Shown: in pieces, positions 1 to 9,721 of the stretch
Numbering within the stretch: position 1 is the first letter of the stretch
Layout: the number at the start of each line of letters is the position of its first letter
Source: Rusavskia elegans
Lineage: Eukaryota > Ascomycota > Lecanoromycetes > Teloschistales > Teloschistaceae
NCBI GenBank assembly: GCA_011316305.1
Contig: SAUG01000109.1
Span: forward strand, 124,001-188,000
Direction: 5' to 3'
Length of the DNA: 64,000 bases
Position numbers and translations under genes: made by a program
The notes under the pieces: model-generated
Databases searched by the model: none
The model's input: only the letters and a program-made list of their open reading frames with translations
Told to the model about the DNA's origin: nothing

Positions 1-2
1 AG

Positions 3-101
3 AAACAGCAGGTCAAAGATGACCACGGGGAGAATAAGGAGAAGGTGGAGAAGGATAGGAAACAGAAAAACCCGGATGAGGGAAAGAGTGTGAGAGGGTG
101 A
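3..101 (+). CDS. 3' end of a lysine/glutamate-rich protein (partial)
   Basis: The window opens in a frame that stays open from base 3 to a TGA at 99-101. It encodes about 32 residues, very rich in Lys, Glu, Asp and Gln. The other two frames are either closed or compositionally poor. This looks like the charged C-terminal tail of a protein whose body lies to the left of the window. The function cannot be read from so short a piece. A chance open frame remains possible. Confidence 0.3.
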   Translation, partial: KQQVKDDHGENKEKVEKDRKQKNPDEGKSVRG

Positions 102-954
102 TTCCAAGAGTGTAACTGTTGATGTGATGTATATACTTTTCTCCTAATTATGTATTTGATCCCTATACGCCGGAACCTGATTTGTGCATCTCATTGGTAA
201 TTACTGTCCCATTCCAAAGGAGACCCCAGATAGCTATAGCAGCGCCCGGGCTTATGCTATATGATGTTTACTCCATGAAAAGCTGCGACAAGGCGAACGA
301 GGCGAATAAGAGCGGTTAAAAGCATGCATAGTAAGCTGACGCTGACTGTGTCATGCCAAACCTAAACTTTCGAGTTATTTCATAACTACAGAGATCACTG
401 CTGTCTTTGAATCGTTGGCCGTGATTCCACTGCTTCGGTACAAGATCTGTTGTTGTTGGTGAATATCGTTGCTGCTCTGAAACAGGCTGAAAGTTAAAAG
501 GCCGGGGTTCTAAAGATAGCAGCTCGGTAAACCCATGAAGGCTATCCCGAAGTAGGTATGGCTCCACGCCTCAGCCGCTCAGCCTCACTTCCGGTTGGCG
601 AAAGTCGTACGAAAGGCGGCCAAAAGGGTACGGAGCTGACGTAATGTGCACGCGTGTGGCCATAGCGACGTTTGATGACGCTTACTCTGTAACGTGGACT
701 GCTTTTGCTGTTCTCGAATTGGTGGGACGTGTCATCCTCCGACCAGTCCGTTGCTTGGTGCGCTCCGGATGGCTCCCGATGGCCCCTGCAGGCTTCGCTT
801 CGGGGCAGTGAAAGCAATGCCGCCCCGCCCTGGCAGCTGCAACCCGCTACGGATGCACCTTTAGAATGGAACGAGGCTGATAATATTAAGGCCAAGTACT
901 CCGTAATAAGTGGTCAGCTCCCCGGACAACCATGCCCTTAAAATTCAAGCACCT
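102..954. other. Intergenic region, no supported gene
   Basis: Short open frames occur on both strands around 540-940, but none has a recognisable family, signal peptide or credible splice structure, and they overlap each other antisense. I see nothing else here. Confidence 0.5.
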
Positions 955-1115
955 TCCAACCAATTTCCTCCACATTTCAACCTTCTGTTCGTCCTCCTCA
1001 CATCCACCTTCACAACTTCCATCTACCAAGATATTAAATCTACTCCTCACCACATCCTCTTTGGAATCCCTCACCTTTACATCAACCTCATCTCCCACAC
1101 ATCACATCAACAACC
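955..1115 (+). promoter_or_regulatory. CT-rich leader/promoter of the GPI-anchored repeat protein
   Basis: About 160 bases just before the ATG at 1116 are strongly pyrimidine-rich on the plus strand, with repeated CCTCC, TTCAACC and CATC motifs, and end in ACAACC-ATG. Pyrimidine-rich tracts just upstream of the start are typical of well-expressed filamentous-fungal genes. An AT-rich stretch (gatattaaatc, about 1029-1040) could be a TATA-like site. The exact transcription start cannot be seen. Confidence 0.45.
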
Positions 1116-1799
1116 ATGCGTTCCAACATCTCCAACCTCTCCACCCTTCTCCTCCTCCCCTTCTTCCTCTCCTCCGCCGCCCTCGCTCAAGACATCCCAA
1201 ACCCCGGTGATATCGCCGGCTCTGCTTTCAATGCCGCCACCGCTGCTGGAGGCGATGCAACTGCTGCAGCCGGCAGCGCTATCGCAGGCGCCACCTCAGT
1301 CGTAGGCAACGCCGGTTCCTCCGCCGCCAACGCCGGCTCATCCATCGCAGCCGGGGCCACCTCTGTTGCAGGCAACGTCGAGTCCCAGGCCACCAACGCC
1401 GCCAGCAATGTGGTTTCTGGTGCTACCAACGCCGCCTCCAATGCTCAGTCTCAAGCTACCAATGCCGCAAGTAACGCTGTTTCTGATGCTACCAACGCCG
1501 CCTCCAATGCTCAGTCTCAAGCTACCAATGCCGCAAGCAACGCCGCTTCGGATGCGTCCAACTTGGGTGGAAGCATCACCAGTGGTGCTGGATCTGCCAC
1601 CTTGAGGGCCACTTCGACGCCGACTGGCGGAAGGGGGTCTTCGACCATGTCGGATGCTTCTACAACTTCCCAGTCTTCCACAGAACAAGGACAAGAGTCG
1701 ACCGACAGTGGCACCGGCAGCGGCGCCGCCGGATTGGTGGTACCTGCCGCCGTGGCACTCTTTGCCTGCGCTGGAGGTGTTGCTGCTCTCCTTGCTTAA
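1116..1799 (+). CDS. Secreted Ala/Ser/Asn/Thr-rich repeat protein, probably GPI-anchored
   Basis: The predicted protein has 227 residues and no intron. Residues 1-25 form a signal peptide (hydrophobic LLLLPFFLSSAALA core, likely cleaved after AQ). Residues 30-150 are a low-complexity Ala-rich region with a 22-residue repeat containing NAASNAQSQATNAAS, plus degenerate copies. Residues 160-205 are Ser/Thr-rich, suiting O-glycosylation. The C-terminus has a small-residue cleavage region followed by a hydrophobic tail (AAGLVVPAAVALFACAGG...), the layout of a GPI signal. It is probably a cell-wall or plasma-membrane surface protein. The alternating small residues could form an amphipathic helix, as in LEA-like or antifreeze-like repeats, but no enzymatic domain is visible. 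The start is set by the signal peptide and the CT-rich leader. The family is not recognised beyond this architecture. Confidence 0.85.
   Translation: MRSNISNLSTLLLLPFFLSSAALAQDIPNPGDIAGSAFNAATAAGGDATAAAGSAIAGATSVVGNAGSSAANAGSSIAAGATSVAGNVESQATNAASNVVSGATNAASNAQSQATNAASNAVSDATNAASNAQSQATNAASNAASDASNLGGSITSGAGSATLRATSTPTGGRGSSTMSDASTTSQSSTEQGQESTDSGTGSGAAGLVVPAAVALFACAGGVAALLA
1422..1537 (+). repeat. 66-bp tandem coding repeat (two near-identical copies)
   Basis: A 50-base segment at 1422-1471 recurs at 1488-1537 with complete identity. The period is 66 bp, or 22 codons, inside the GPI-type protein. A more diverged copy precedes it at about 1356-1421. The period is a multiple of three, so unit gain or loss would keep frame. 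Confidence 0.9.
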
Positions 1800-3378
1800 G
1801 CGAACAAGAAAAGGACAAGATTAGATGTGCATACCTCGCAGCCCGAGCGATACATACACAAAATGGCTACAAAAGTTAAGGGGATCTTTTGTTGATTGGC
1901 GAAGCATGGATATCCCGGTACATGGGCATGGATATGTGAGGCATGGAATAGGCTTTGTACCATACCATCAAGGGGGTGCATCTGGACAATTTGTATTATG
2001 GAGTCACATGTTGGCGAAGCATGTCAAAGAATGGTGCACCAATTGGTTTGATCATGGAGCAACATAGATCGACAAACTATTCTCTGCAGCCTTACTATAG
2101 TCCTCTTCTCTCGTGATGCTACTTCTTCTATGAACTTGGTCTCAAGCATCATCTCACCATCTCCCCGCCACCCCATGTAAGAGGAGACATTTAAGTCTGC
2201 TCAGCACGTGACATGATTTCATTTTAAGACTGTTCCCATCCTGTCACTCTATGCTCGCTTGCCTGATAACGGACTCCGTCGCGGGGCGATCCAGCTGCTG
2301 TCTATATTTCACATTATCAGCGAATGAGATTGCTCGCTCATGGTATGCTAGTTTTGTGTTCCGTCCGGCTTCCGACGTGTTTCGCCTAAGAGACGGATAG
2401 TAGTTCAAGGTAGATATGACGTTATTTATTACTGTCGAGAAAAGTCACTCGTATAAGTCGTAAGGTACGTACATACCTTAGGTAGTCGTCTAACTCACGG
2501 CTCTTCTATAATTACTTCCCCTCGAACCCCGAGATTTTTGTATTTGCCAATTGGTTTATTCCCCAGGGCGAACGAGGCGGGGCTATTTGGTAAGGTAGGT
2601 GCTGCTCTTTTTAGCACTGCAATAGATGATATACTTGGCGGTATTTTGTATTGAAGACTTTGGAATTCTACTTTGTAGCTTGATTGGTATTCTGTCGCTT
2701 CAGATATCTCTATTTGTTTATATTAATGTTTTTCACACGCTTAGAGTTCAAATAGTTGCTTAGGTTTCAGCGAGGGGGGCGGAGGTCCTATCTCGATATG
2801 TTGAAGATGGCGTTTTGGCTGGGTGTGTTCGTTGTTATCGTGGTGGTGGATGGGAGGGGGAAGGTTAGGAAGCTTAAGGAGAAGTGAGAAGGAAAAGAAA
2901 AAGGAAAGGCAATCATTGTGGGTTGTTTGGGTTGGGATTGTAGGTGGGGAGATGGAATCGTTGTTGGTGTTGTTGGGAAGAATACCTGAGTGAGTTGCAC
3001 AAGCTCAACCCTATACATGCTTGTTCAGACTGTATATCTTCCTATTACATGTATCCCTATGCGAGTGGAAAAAGGTGTATTGTCGTGGTCGCGATTCGAT
3101 TGAAACCTGGGATCTCAATCTTCCAGTATGCAGTCATGGACCATTTGATATGAATGGAGGTTCTTTCCAATCATGGATAATGTTCGACCCTCGCAACCAT
3201 ACTATGATTTTTCCAATATTGTCTCAGCTCCACGGAGCCACTGGAATGGTATAGAGCGAGCCCGCAGCATCGACACGCCTCCCTCTATTCCGAAGTTTGC
3301 TTGGTCCGTCCTCATCCAAAGACACCCCACCAGAACAGATCCCATACGAACATATATCCGCTCCTTGTCCGTATATTC
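1800..3378. other. Intergenic region, no supported gene
   Basis: There is no open frame with recognisable protein features. Moderately AT-rich tracts lie at 2400-2760. A purine-rich plus-strand block (2780-2960, GGGAGGGGGAAGG type) gives a spurious Pro/Ser/Thr-rich antisense frame. Nothing further is seen. Confidence 0.5.
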
Positions 3379-3972
3379 TCACACTATATGTATCTGCGCA
3401 ATCGGTCCAACCCCATGCTGCACAACCACCATACTCGCCTCAAAATACCCCACCCGTTCGCCGATTCTGGCCATCGCGGCAAACACCTGCGCCGACTTGA
3501 ACGGTGTAAGCATATCGAGCATCCCGATCACCTGCATCTGCACAACGCCGTGCTTGTGCGAAAAGATTTCCACGGGATCCGAGGCAGTTTTGCCGCCTTC
3601 GTTAAGCCGTTGTGCTGCCGAGAAAAGCGATTCAAGGAGTAGGAGTACCGTGTCTTCGACGCCGAGGAGCTTCTTGCCGCGGTTGATGATGATGACGAGG
3701 TCGCTTCCGGGGATTATGTAGGTTTGGCCGTTGGGGGCGGTGGTGTTGACTATGGCGGGGCTGTATGTATTGGGGAATGTCAGTTCAGTTAATCCTGCTC
3801 CGATGGGATGGATGCGGGGGGTTTGACTTTACCGGAAGAGTAGGGGGGTGTTCCATTGCGGTGTGAGTCCTTTGCTGACGGCCTGAGCTGCGGCGGCGGC
3901 GGGGGATGCGGTAGTTGTGGGCAGTGAGGTGGATAAGAGGGTGAAAAGGGCAATGACGAAGGGACGAAGCAT
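3379..3972 (-). CDS. Small secreted protein, family not recognised (spliced, two exons)
   Basis: Two exons are read on the minus strand, 3972-3833 and 3760-3379, joined across a 72-bp intron (3761-3832). The donor is GTAAAG, a TTAACTGAAC/CTGAC branch-like segment is present and the acceptor is ACAG. The join is phase 2 and restores one frame to a TGA at 3379-3381, giving 173 residues. Residues 1-23 are a signal peptide (MLRPFVIALFTLLSTSLP) followed by an Ala-rich linker. The mature part has a short beta-like stretch (SDLVIIINRGKKL), a helix (VEDTVLLLLESLFSAAQRL) and a second half containing TPFKSAQVFAAMARIGERVG. It has no cysteines, so it is not a classic disulfide-rich effector. Its layout resembles the secreted proteins at 8137 and 20294, and a distant common family is possible. 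No function is assignable. Confidence 0.7.
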
Positions 3973-4423
3973 CTTGAATATCTATCTCCAACGGGGTCTG
4001 TTGGGTGATGCCGGAATTCAGGATAGAGATTTACAATCAAGGCAAGATCCTGAACATCATCAGCTCCCATATCATGGTGTTTATCCTCCCAAGAATACTT
4101 AATGTTCCCGCGTTCCCCACGCTGCCAGTCAACCATCGCTTGTATGTGACTCTTATGCAGGTACGCATCTAGCGACGGTCGATCATTGAAGCGCTGCCTA
4201 AGAGGAGTATATTCGGAATGTTGCGACTCGCGCACCGCGGGAGGAAGCAGCGCGTGGATATTTGTTTCCGACGCGGCAGACTGCTGTCGATGGTGGTGTT
4301 TCCAAAGACCCGTCGGATAGGTGTTGAGGAATCCATCACGATGTGCAATTAACCTGTACCCACTGATTCTCTTGTGACGACTTGTATTTGGGATGTGTCA
4401 GAAGCGAAGAGTTACCAGTTTCG

Positions 4424-5008
4424 TCAAAGGATAATAGTCTTCCGAGATGCTCCTTGCTCGACCACAATTCGACCCGGCACAACAAGACCCTTACGCCTTA
4501 CGGTTCCCCCAACCACCAATCCTATCACCTCCTTCGGTCCGATCGCACCCTCTCCTCCTTCATGCGGCCAGGGCACCACACATTGCTGCGCCATCCTGTT
4601 GATCGTATGTCCTAAGTAGCGTAATGAAAACTTGTCGCTGAGATAAGGTGCGAGGTCAAGAGGCAGTAAGCGGATCTGGCAGCTTTCTGTCGTCAACGAC
4701 ATGGGCAGAACGAAATCGATGGAAGGGTTGTCGTTCATCCCGAATACGAGCGGTTGGCTGTGGGGAGAGAGCTTCTGCACTTCTTCGGCTACGAGCCGAC
4801 AGTCGCGTGCTGTCGTGGGGTTGATACGGGGACTGGGCATCGTCCAGCATCGCCAGGGGTATGATGTGAGGTCTGTGGAAGGGAGGATTTCTGAAGCGAT
4901 GGAGATTGGGGGCGAGAGAGGTGTAGCTGATGTTGCTAGCGACAAGAAAAGCCAGATACATGCGAGAGTTATGATGGTTTGTAGGATTCGAGGCATATTC
5001 CAGTACAT
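4424..5008 (-). CDS. Small secreted four-cysteine protein, family not recognised
   Basis: This is a single-exon minus-strand gene of 194 residues. The open frame extends upstream only through non-ATG codons, so the first ATG (5008) is used. A second in-frame ATG (4996) would also leave a full signal peptide. Residues 1-29 are the signal sequence (ILQTIITLACIWLFLSLA). The mature protein has Cys at about 54 (PWRCW), 70 (ARDCRL), 110 (ESCQIR) and 143 (QQCV), with RINPTTARDC between the first two. A Gly/Val-rich tail follows (GGTVRRKGLVV), with VVEQG nearer the C-terminus. The pattern WRCW...RINPTTARDC...FVLPMSL...C...GHTINRMAQQCV resembles a widespread family of small secreted ascomycete proteins of unknown function. 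Two disulfides are likely. An apoplastic or cell-wall location is inferred. Confidence 0.7.
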   Translation of the reverse strand: MYWNMPRILQTIITLACIWLFLSLATSATPLSPPISIASEILPSTDLTSYPWRCWTMPSPRINPTTARDCRLVAEEVQKLSPHSQPLVFGMNDNPSIDFVLPMSLTTESCQIRLLPLDLAPYLSDKFSLRYLGHTINRMAQQCVVPWPHEGGEGAIGPKEVIGLVVGGTVRRKGLVVPGRIVVEQGASRKTIIL

Positions 5009-6416
5009 GTTCCGTTGAAAACACGCCTTTTTTAAGGGCGTCAAACTTCGTGGGATTGATCCCGAGTTTGTGGGGAAGCAGCCGGCTGATTTATACCCAA
5101 TGACAAGGTTGTAGCTATTTGCAGAGGTCCACGAGACTTGTGGGGTTGGCAGGCGCCTATACGGCAGAGTTCATCCTCATATCCCTCCTAGGGCGCCTGG
5201 ACTCTCGTGATGAAGATCGAGTATATCTTATCGTTGGAGCGGCTTTCGCCACGTTTACCAGAAGGATATAAACATGTAAGGATCATGGGAACAGATATAC
5301 GGGCAAAGAAACTCCGTGGTTGAAATCCGTGTAGGAGACCAATTGACTTACATTTTGCTGGAGGAGGAAATATGAAGATACATATACGGCGAATGACTCG
5401 GCTGCTTACGGGTGCTCGATTGTTGGAGCAACATATACTACCAGGCACCACGGTATGCATCCTCGGTGAGATCTTGCAACCTTCAAAGCGCTGTTGCGGA
5501 GACTTCCAGACGAGCGGGCAGATCGCCTGTTTGCGTAGGAGTATGTTAGACAAGATCATGATGGTAGAGCGTTAACTGCCTTGGATAATCCATGATTCTA
5601 TGTGTGAATCGCATTGCGAGGCGAGAGAAGCAAGAGTTAAGAGAGGACTGGAGGCTGAAAAGGTTTCTTGAGCGCGCCAAGGCGCTATCCTCTTAGGGCT
5701 GAGCCCCGGATGCCAAGGATATGACGTAGGGCTCGAATATCTTTGTCAGCATTCGTTTTCCGTATTACTCTGCTCTAACATCCCCTGAGATCTCTACCGC
5801 ACAGATATCCGTAAAACATGTGGATGTGGCCATTGCATCCTCTCAATTTAGGATTATTATTGACAGCGTCTTCATGCACGAAGTCGAGGCTGCATCTCGC
5901 TGTTTTTGGATCTACACTACAACATCATCTATCACCTGAGCTTTTAACCTGCAACAACCGTCACAATTGACCCCATCACGACAGTGCCCTCAATTGGCAC
6001 TGGCAACGGGCAACACCTCGGACTCCGCATGGTATTTCGTTGACCTCATTCGAGGCTCGTTCCTCTGGATGATTTGAAACCATCACGCGATTCGTCGACG
6101 TGGCTGCAGATCTCATTGACGGCTATGCCCCGTCCTGCAGGGCAATTTGTGCCTCAATCTTAAGCGCACCAACAATGGCACGTCTATGGATCCATTCGGG
6201 AATGCCTCCGATATTGTGGCGTCCATCAAACATTGCCTCGTGCTGCCTCTTCACGCTACTCTCCGACCCTGTCCGAGGCCAGCTCGATCATCTCGCAATC
6301 CGTTCGCAAACATTGTCCCCCGTCCGCCATGATGGATCCGAGTCAAGAATGAACTCGACTCTGCTCCAACAGCAGTCTTGCCCATTTCCCCCCCAACGGC
6401 GCCCACGGACAATCAC
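5009..6416. other. Intergenic region, no well-supported gene
   Basis: A minus-strand open stretch (5188-5559) contains good splice-like motifs: GTAAGT near 5351 and a CTAAC...ACGCAAACAG acceptor-like segment near 5527-5553. I could not assemble an exon chain that looks like a protein family. The bases just upstream of 6417 are the leader of the 7TM gene. Confidence 0.4.
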
Positions 6417-7661
6417 ATGTCGTCCTCTTACTCGCCCTATGCCGTCGCAGAGGCTGAGCCACCCAAATGGACCGCTGGGGAAGAAGTAGCAGCAGCCGCC
6501 TTTGTTGGCATGACATTCTTACTCGTCCTCGAGATCAACATCGAGATCCTTCGCATGTTCAAGCGAAGGACAGGTCTTTACTACTGGGCCATCACCATAG
6601 GTTCTTGGACATGCGCCGTCAACGCACTTGGTCTCATCCTCAAAAACCTCACTCCCGGATCGAGGTCGGCATGGCCTTTCTACACCCTCCTTGTCTCCGT
6701 CGGATGGGCCATGTACACCGTCGCGCAATTGACAATCCTATACTCCCGTCTCCATCTGGTATCAGAGAGTCGGGGTCTCCAACGTGGCGTGCTCATGATG
6801 ATCTTGATAGCTAGCCCTATCATTATCATCGCAGATTGGGTAGTCGTCTGGCCAGCCTATAACCCCGATCGACGACTGACAAGCGAATGGTCTCCTCGCT
6901 TAGCCATTGTTGAGCGATTTGCACAATTGGGTTTCAGCACCGTAGAGGTTACGATCAGTGGGATCTATGTGTATTGCTTGACGCATCTTCTGCGTGACAA
7001 GTCAAGTGTACGACAACGACGTGTCATGGTGGATCTCGTCTACGTCCTGGTTGTGGTCATTTCACTCGACATCATCAACGTGGTTCTTATTTTCCTCAAC
7101 CGAATCGGGCTAAGCCATCCTATTCAAACATTCAGCTACACACTCAAGCTGCGGCTCGAATTCCTCGTGTTGAACCAGCTCATGGCAGTCGCTGCCCGGG
7201 GCCTGCAGCGCGATACGTTTGGAGAAAGGCGGTACCACGACCCAGAGGCAGCGCAGGACTTCTCGAGTTTTGGACGGGATCTACAAAAGCTTGACTTCAT
7301 AAATTGCAACAGTGACGGGGATTGCGCAGAGGACAAGGATTCGACCCCTGTTACACTCCCCCTGACTGCACTCCCTCCAATTACGGAGAAGACATCATAT
7401 CCACAGCGTCATAATTCGATGGCAACTCCGAGGTCTAAGGAGAACAAGCGCTGGCTTCCACTGTACCACAACCACGTCGGCAACAAGAGACCGAGTCATG
7501 ACAAGCCGCTCCCAGAACTCCCATCTTCTGGACACAGAACCATCTGGAGGAATGATGACGACGATCAATCCGATGAAGTATACATAGGGCTTGAGAAGTG
7601 GGAGCCACATGGCACCACTCGGTTGCAGGTCCCTTGGTTCCACGTGAAGCCCGAGGAATGA
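6417..7661 (+). CDS. Fungal seven-transmembrane protein, DUF7703-like
   Basis: This intronless gene encodes 414 residues. The frame is open upstream but starts only with TTG, so the ATG at 6417 is the likely start. Hydrophobic segments lie at about residues 22-45, 56-77, 88-110, 124-146, 167-192, 205-229 and 240-260. A Lys/Arg-rich loop after TM1 (FKRRTGLYYWAI) matches the conserved opening motif of fungus-specific DUF7703 membrane proteins. The last 150 residues are cytoplasmic-type, polar and Pro/Ser/Asp-rich (PLPELPSSG, DDDDQSDE). The fold is reminiscent of fungal GPCR-like or rhodopsin-like 7TM proteins. No ligand or partner is known from sequence. The gene shows no damage, in contrast to the second 7TM gene of the window at 21391. 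Confidence 0.8.
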   Translation: MSSSYSPYAVAEAEPPKWTAGEEVAAAAFVGMTFLLVLEINIEILRMFKRRTGLYYWAITIGSWTCAVNALGLILKNLTPGSRSAWPFYTLLVSVGWAMYTVAQLTILYSRLHLVSESRGLQRGVLMMILIASPIIIIADWVVVWPAYNPDRRLTSEWSPRLAIVERFAQLGFSTVEVTISGIYVYCLTHLLRDKSSVRQRRVMVDLVYVLVVVISLDIINVVLIFLNRIGLSHPIQTFSYTLKLRLEFLVLNQLMAVAARGLQRDTFGERRYHDPEAAQDFSSFGRDLQKLDFINCNSDGDCAEDKDSTPVTLPLTALPPITEKTSYPQRHNSMATPRSKENKRWLPLYHNHVGNKRPSHDKPLPELPSSGHRTIWRNDDDDQSDEVYIGLEKWEPHGTTRLQVPWFHVKPEE

Positions 7662-8136
7662 GCAGATCAGAAGCGGGTCTTGTGTTCTACGGTACGCACT
7701 CTCAGCCATCCACGTCATGAGGGCGACAACAGGAAAGCCCCATCAGGTCGCAGAGAGGCGTGGAGGCGATGTAAACCATCTACGAGCCTGCGATAGAGGC
7801 ATCGGTTTTTCTACGACAAGAATTCATTGGGAGCATGCGGTCCAAGTCTGCTATGTGTGTCATTGGAAGCGCTTGAATTGTCAAACTGCGACGTTCGCAA
7901 TATTGTCGCCTCCTGCAATCGCATAGAGAGCGCCGGCTGGAGTACAAACGCCTCACCACGTTATTATTAGGACCCACGAGTAATGGCTACCGTGATGAGC
8001 ACCTACTTACTTTAGGCGACCTAGCTGTCTGTTGCCAACCTAACATCTCACGCAAGTTCTCCGTACCGAAAAGTCAATAGCGCCTGAGGCTCTGCAAGGT
8101 TCTGGCAGCAACTCCGAGGGGACTCCACTATCGATT
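7662..8136. other. Intergenic region, no supported gene
   Basis: It lies between the 7TM gene and the secreted protein at 8137, both on the plus strand. Only short open frames without recognisable features are present. Confidence 0.5.
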
Positions 8137-8742
8137 ATGAAGTCAAGACTTGTATCTAACGTGACGGTACTGGCATTACTGGCTATATGCATAATACTTG
8201 CCCGGTCTGGTGCCATACCAGAGAACAAGAATATTGGCAAACGAACCCAACACCGGCACCACGCCTCCGAGAGCCTAGGTTCTTCACTGCAAGCTGCACC
8301 GCACCCAATCCTTGGCCACATAGCCAAGCGGATGATACCGAGTGGTTTCAGCCTCGACGATAGTCAAATCTTCGGTTTTATCCAACCAGTCGGTCTCGCG
8401 GCCCGAGGCTTCGGACGGTTCTACGAACAGATGCTCCACCAAGCCCTCTTCGTCTGGCCCAACCTCCCGCCGGCAAGCTCGTGGCGAATGCGTCTTGGCG
8501 CCTTCCAATGCATCATGGCTGTTGGCGGGGCGGAGGCTGTCCCGTGGACCTTTGTGGCGGACTTTGCACGAATGATGACAGCGATGACGAGTATGGGCTT
8601 CACGAGTACGTATCAAATGACTTTTCGAAGCTCAGGGACGAGTGGGTTGATATTGGTGACGATGACGATGCAGACGGCGGAGCAGTTGGCGGAACTTAGG
8701 GGGGTTTATTCAATGGAGCTTGGGCCTGGAGGGTCTCATTAG
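8137..8742 (+). CDS. Small secreted protein, family not recognised
   Basis: A single-exon gene of 201 residues starts at ATG 8137 and ends at TAG 8740-8742. Residues 1-25 are a signal peptide (VTVLALLAICIILARSGA). A basic His-rich stretch (KRTQHRHHASES) follows and could be a pro-region with a KR processing site at about residue 35. The mature half contains AARGFGRFYEQMLHQALF, a PPASSWRMRLGAFQ segment, VPWTFVADFARMMTAMTSMGF and a Thr/Met-rich beta-like end (SGLILVTMTM). The order 'PP..SW..R.G.FQ......VPW.FV..FA' resembles small secreted fungal proteins of unknown function and is loosely mirrored in the products at 3379 and 20294. One mature cysteine only. No function is assigned. Confidence 0.7.
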   Translation: MKSRLVSNVTVLALLAICIILARSGAIPENKNIGKRTQHRHHASESLGSSLQAAPHPILGHIAKRMIPSGFSLDDSQIFGFIQPVGLAARGFGRFYEQMLHQALFVWPNLPPASSWRMRLGAFQCIMAVGGAEAVPWTFVADFARMMTAMTSMGFTSTYQMTFRSSGTSGLILVTMTMQTAEQLAELRGVYSMELGPGGSH

Positions 8743-9721
8743 ACGATGGTCTAGTTACCGATTACAAATACTATGGTCGGCACAGAAGACAACTGCGTAA
8801 TATGGCATGTCGTGTTACAAGCAAACGAGGTAGTACTGATGAAATACCTATGATCCCCTGCCGGCTTACCCATCCATGAGATCCTGGTGATCTCAAGGGA
8901 TCATCCACTCCATGCATACCCGAAGAATATGTAGTGCCATCCTGTTACCATGCCTGGGTGCCAATGTATCATAATTAGAGGACAGAAAGGATCCATAGCA
9001 AGACTCGGATCGCCACGAACGATGGGGTTGATGATTTACAACATACAGGACAGGACCCTCAGGCCTCGGGAGCATTTGTTGTACGGAGTACGGGTTCAGT
9101 CCACATGCTCAGGAATGTACAATACCAGGCAAATCTGCAGCACGACCGCCTTCCTGCCTGGGACTTGATAGGGGCGCCCTCAAGGTCCGGACCCAGGACC
9201 CGAAGACGTTTCATCTCGACCCTACTTAGCCTTTAGATCCTTCACGAGCTTGATACAGCCAATCTTCATGATTAGAGGGACACAGAGGCCTGACGGTGCG
9301 ATTGGGGGAAAACAACTTTCGGTCGTGAGGAGACGACATGCAAGCGGAAGCCTGGTGTCGTGGTCGACACGCTTACCGTCCCGAATCTGCAGCCATGTGT
9401 GTGCTCTGCAGCAACAGAAATCTGGTGGCGTTAGCTGAAGATTGACAGGCTTTGTTTTCTTGGGAACGTCAGATGAACTCCGTGCCGTCCCGGAAGTCTT
9501 CGCCCGCAGGTAGGGCTGCATGATCTTCACAGGGGGTCGTTTGCTAGAGAAGCAGTGACAGGCAGCAGCCCCGAAGTCTTCCGTGCCGATTGCCGATCAA
9601 CCATGCTCTGACGTGGGTCTGTGGCATCGACTCTGACTCTGTACCTGATTGCTTCGTCACGTGGTCACGAATTTAAAAGTAGGTTTTGCATACCAGTGTC
9701 GACATCTTGTCGGGACGACAC
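8743..9721. other. Intergenic region, no supported gene
   Basis: No frame with recognisable protein character is seen on either strand. The antisense frame at 9222-9530 has no signal peptide, domain or splice support. Confidence 0.5.

Noticed and set aside
542..941. Overlapping open frames on both strands
   Set aside because: Mutually antisense, no recognisable domains and no splice structure; treated as chance.
5188..5559. Minus-strand gene
   Set aside because: Splice-like motifs exist, but every exon chain tried ended quickly and no family or signal peptide appeared.
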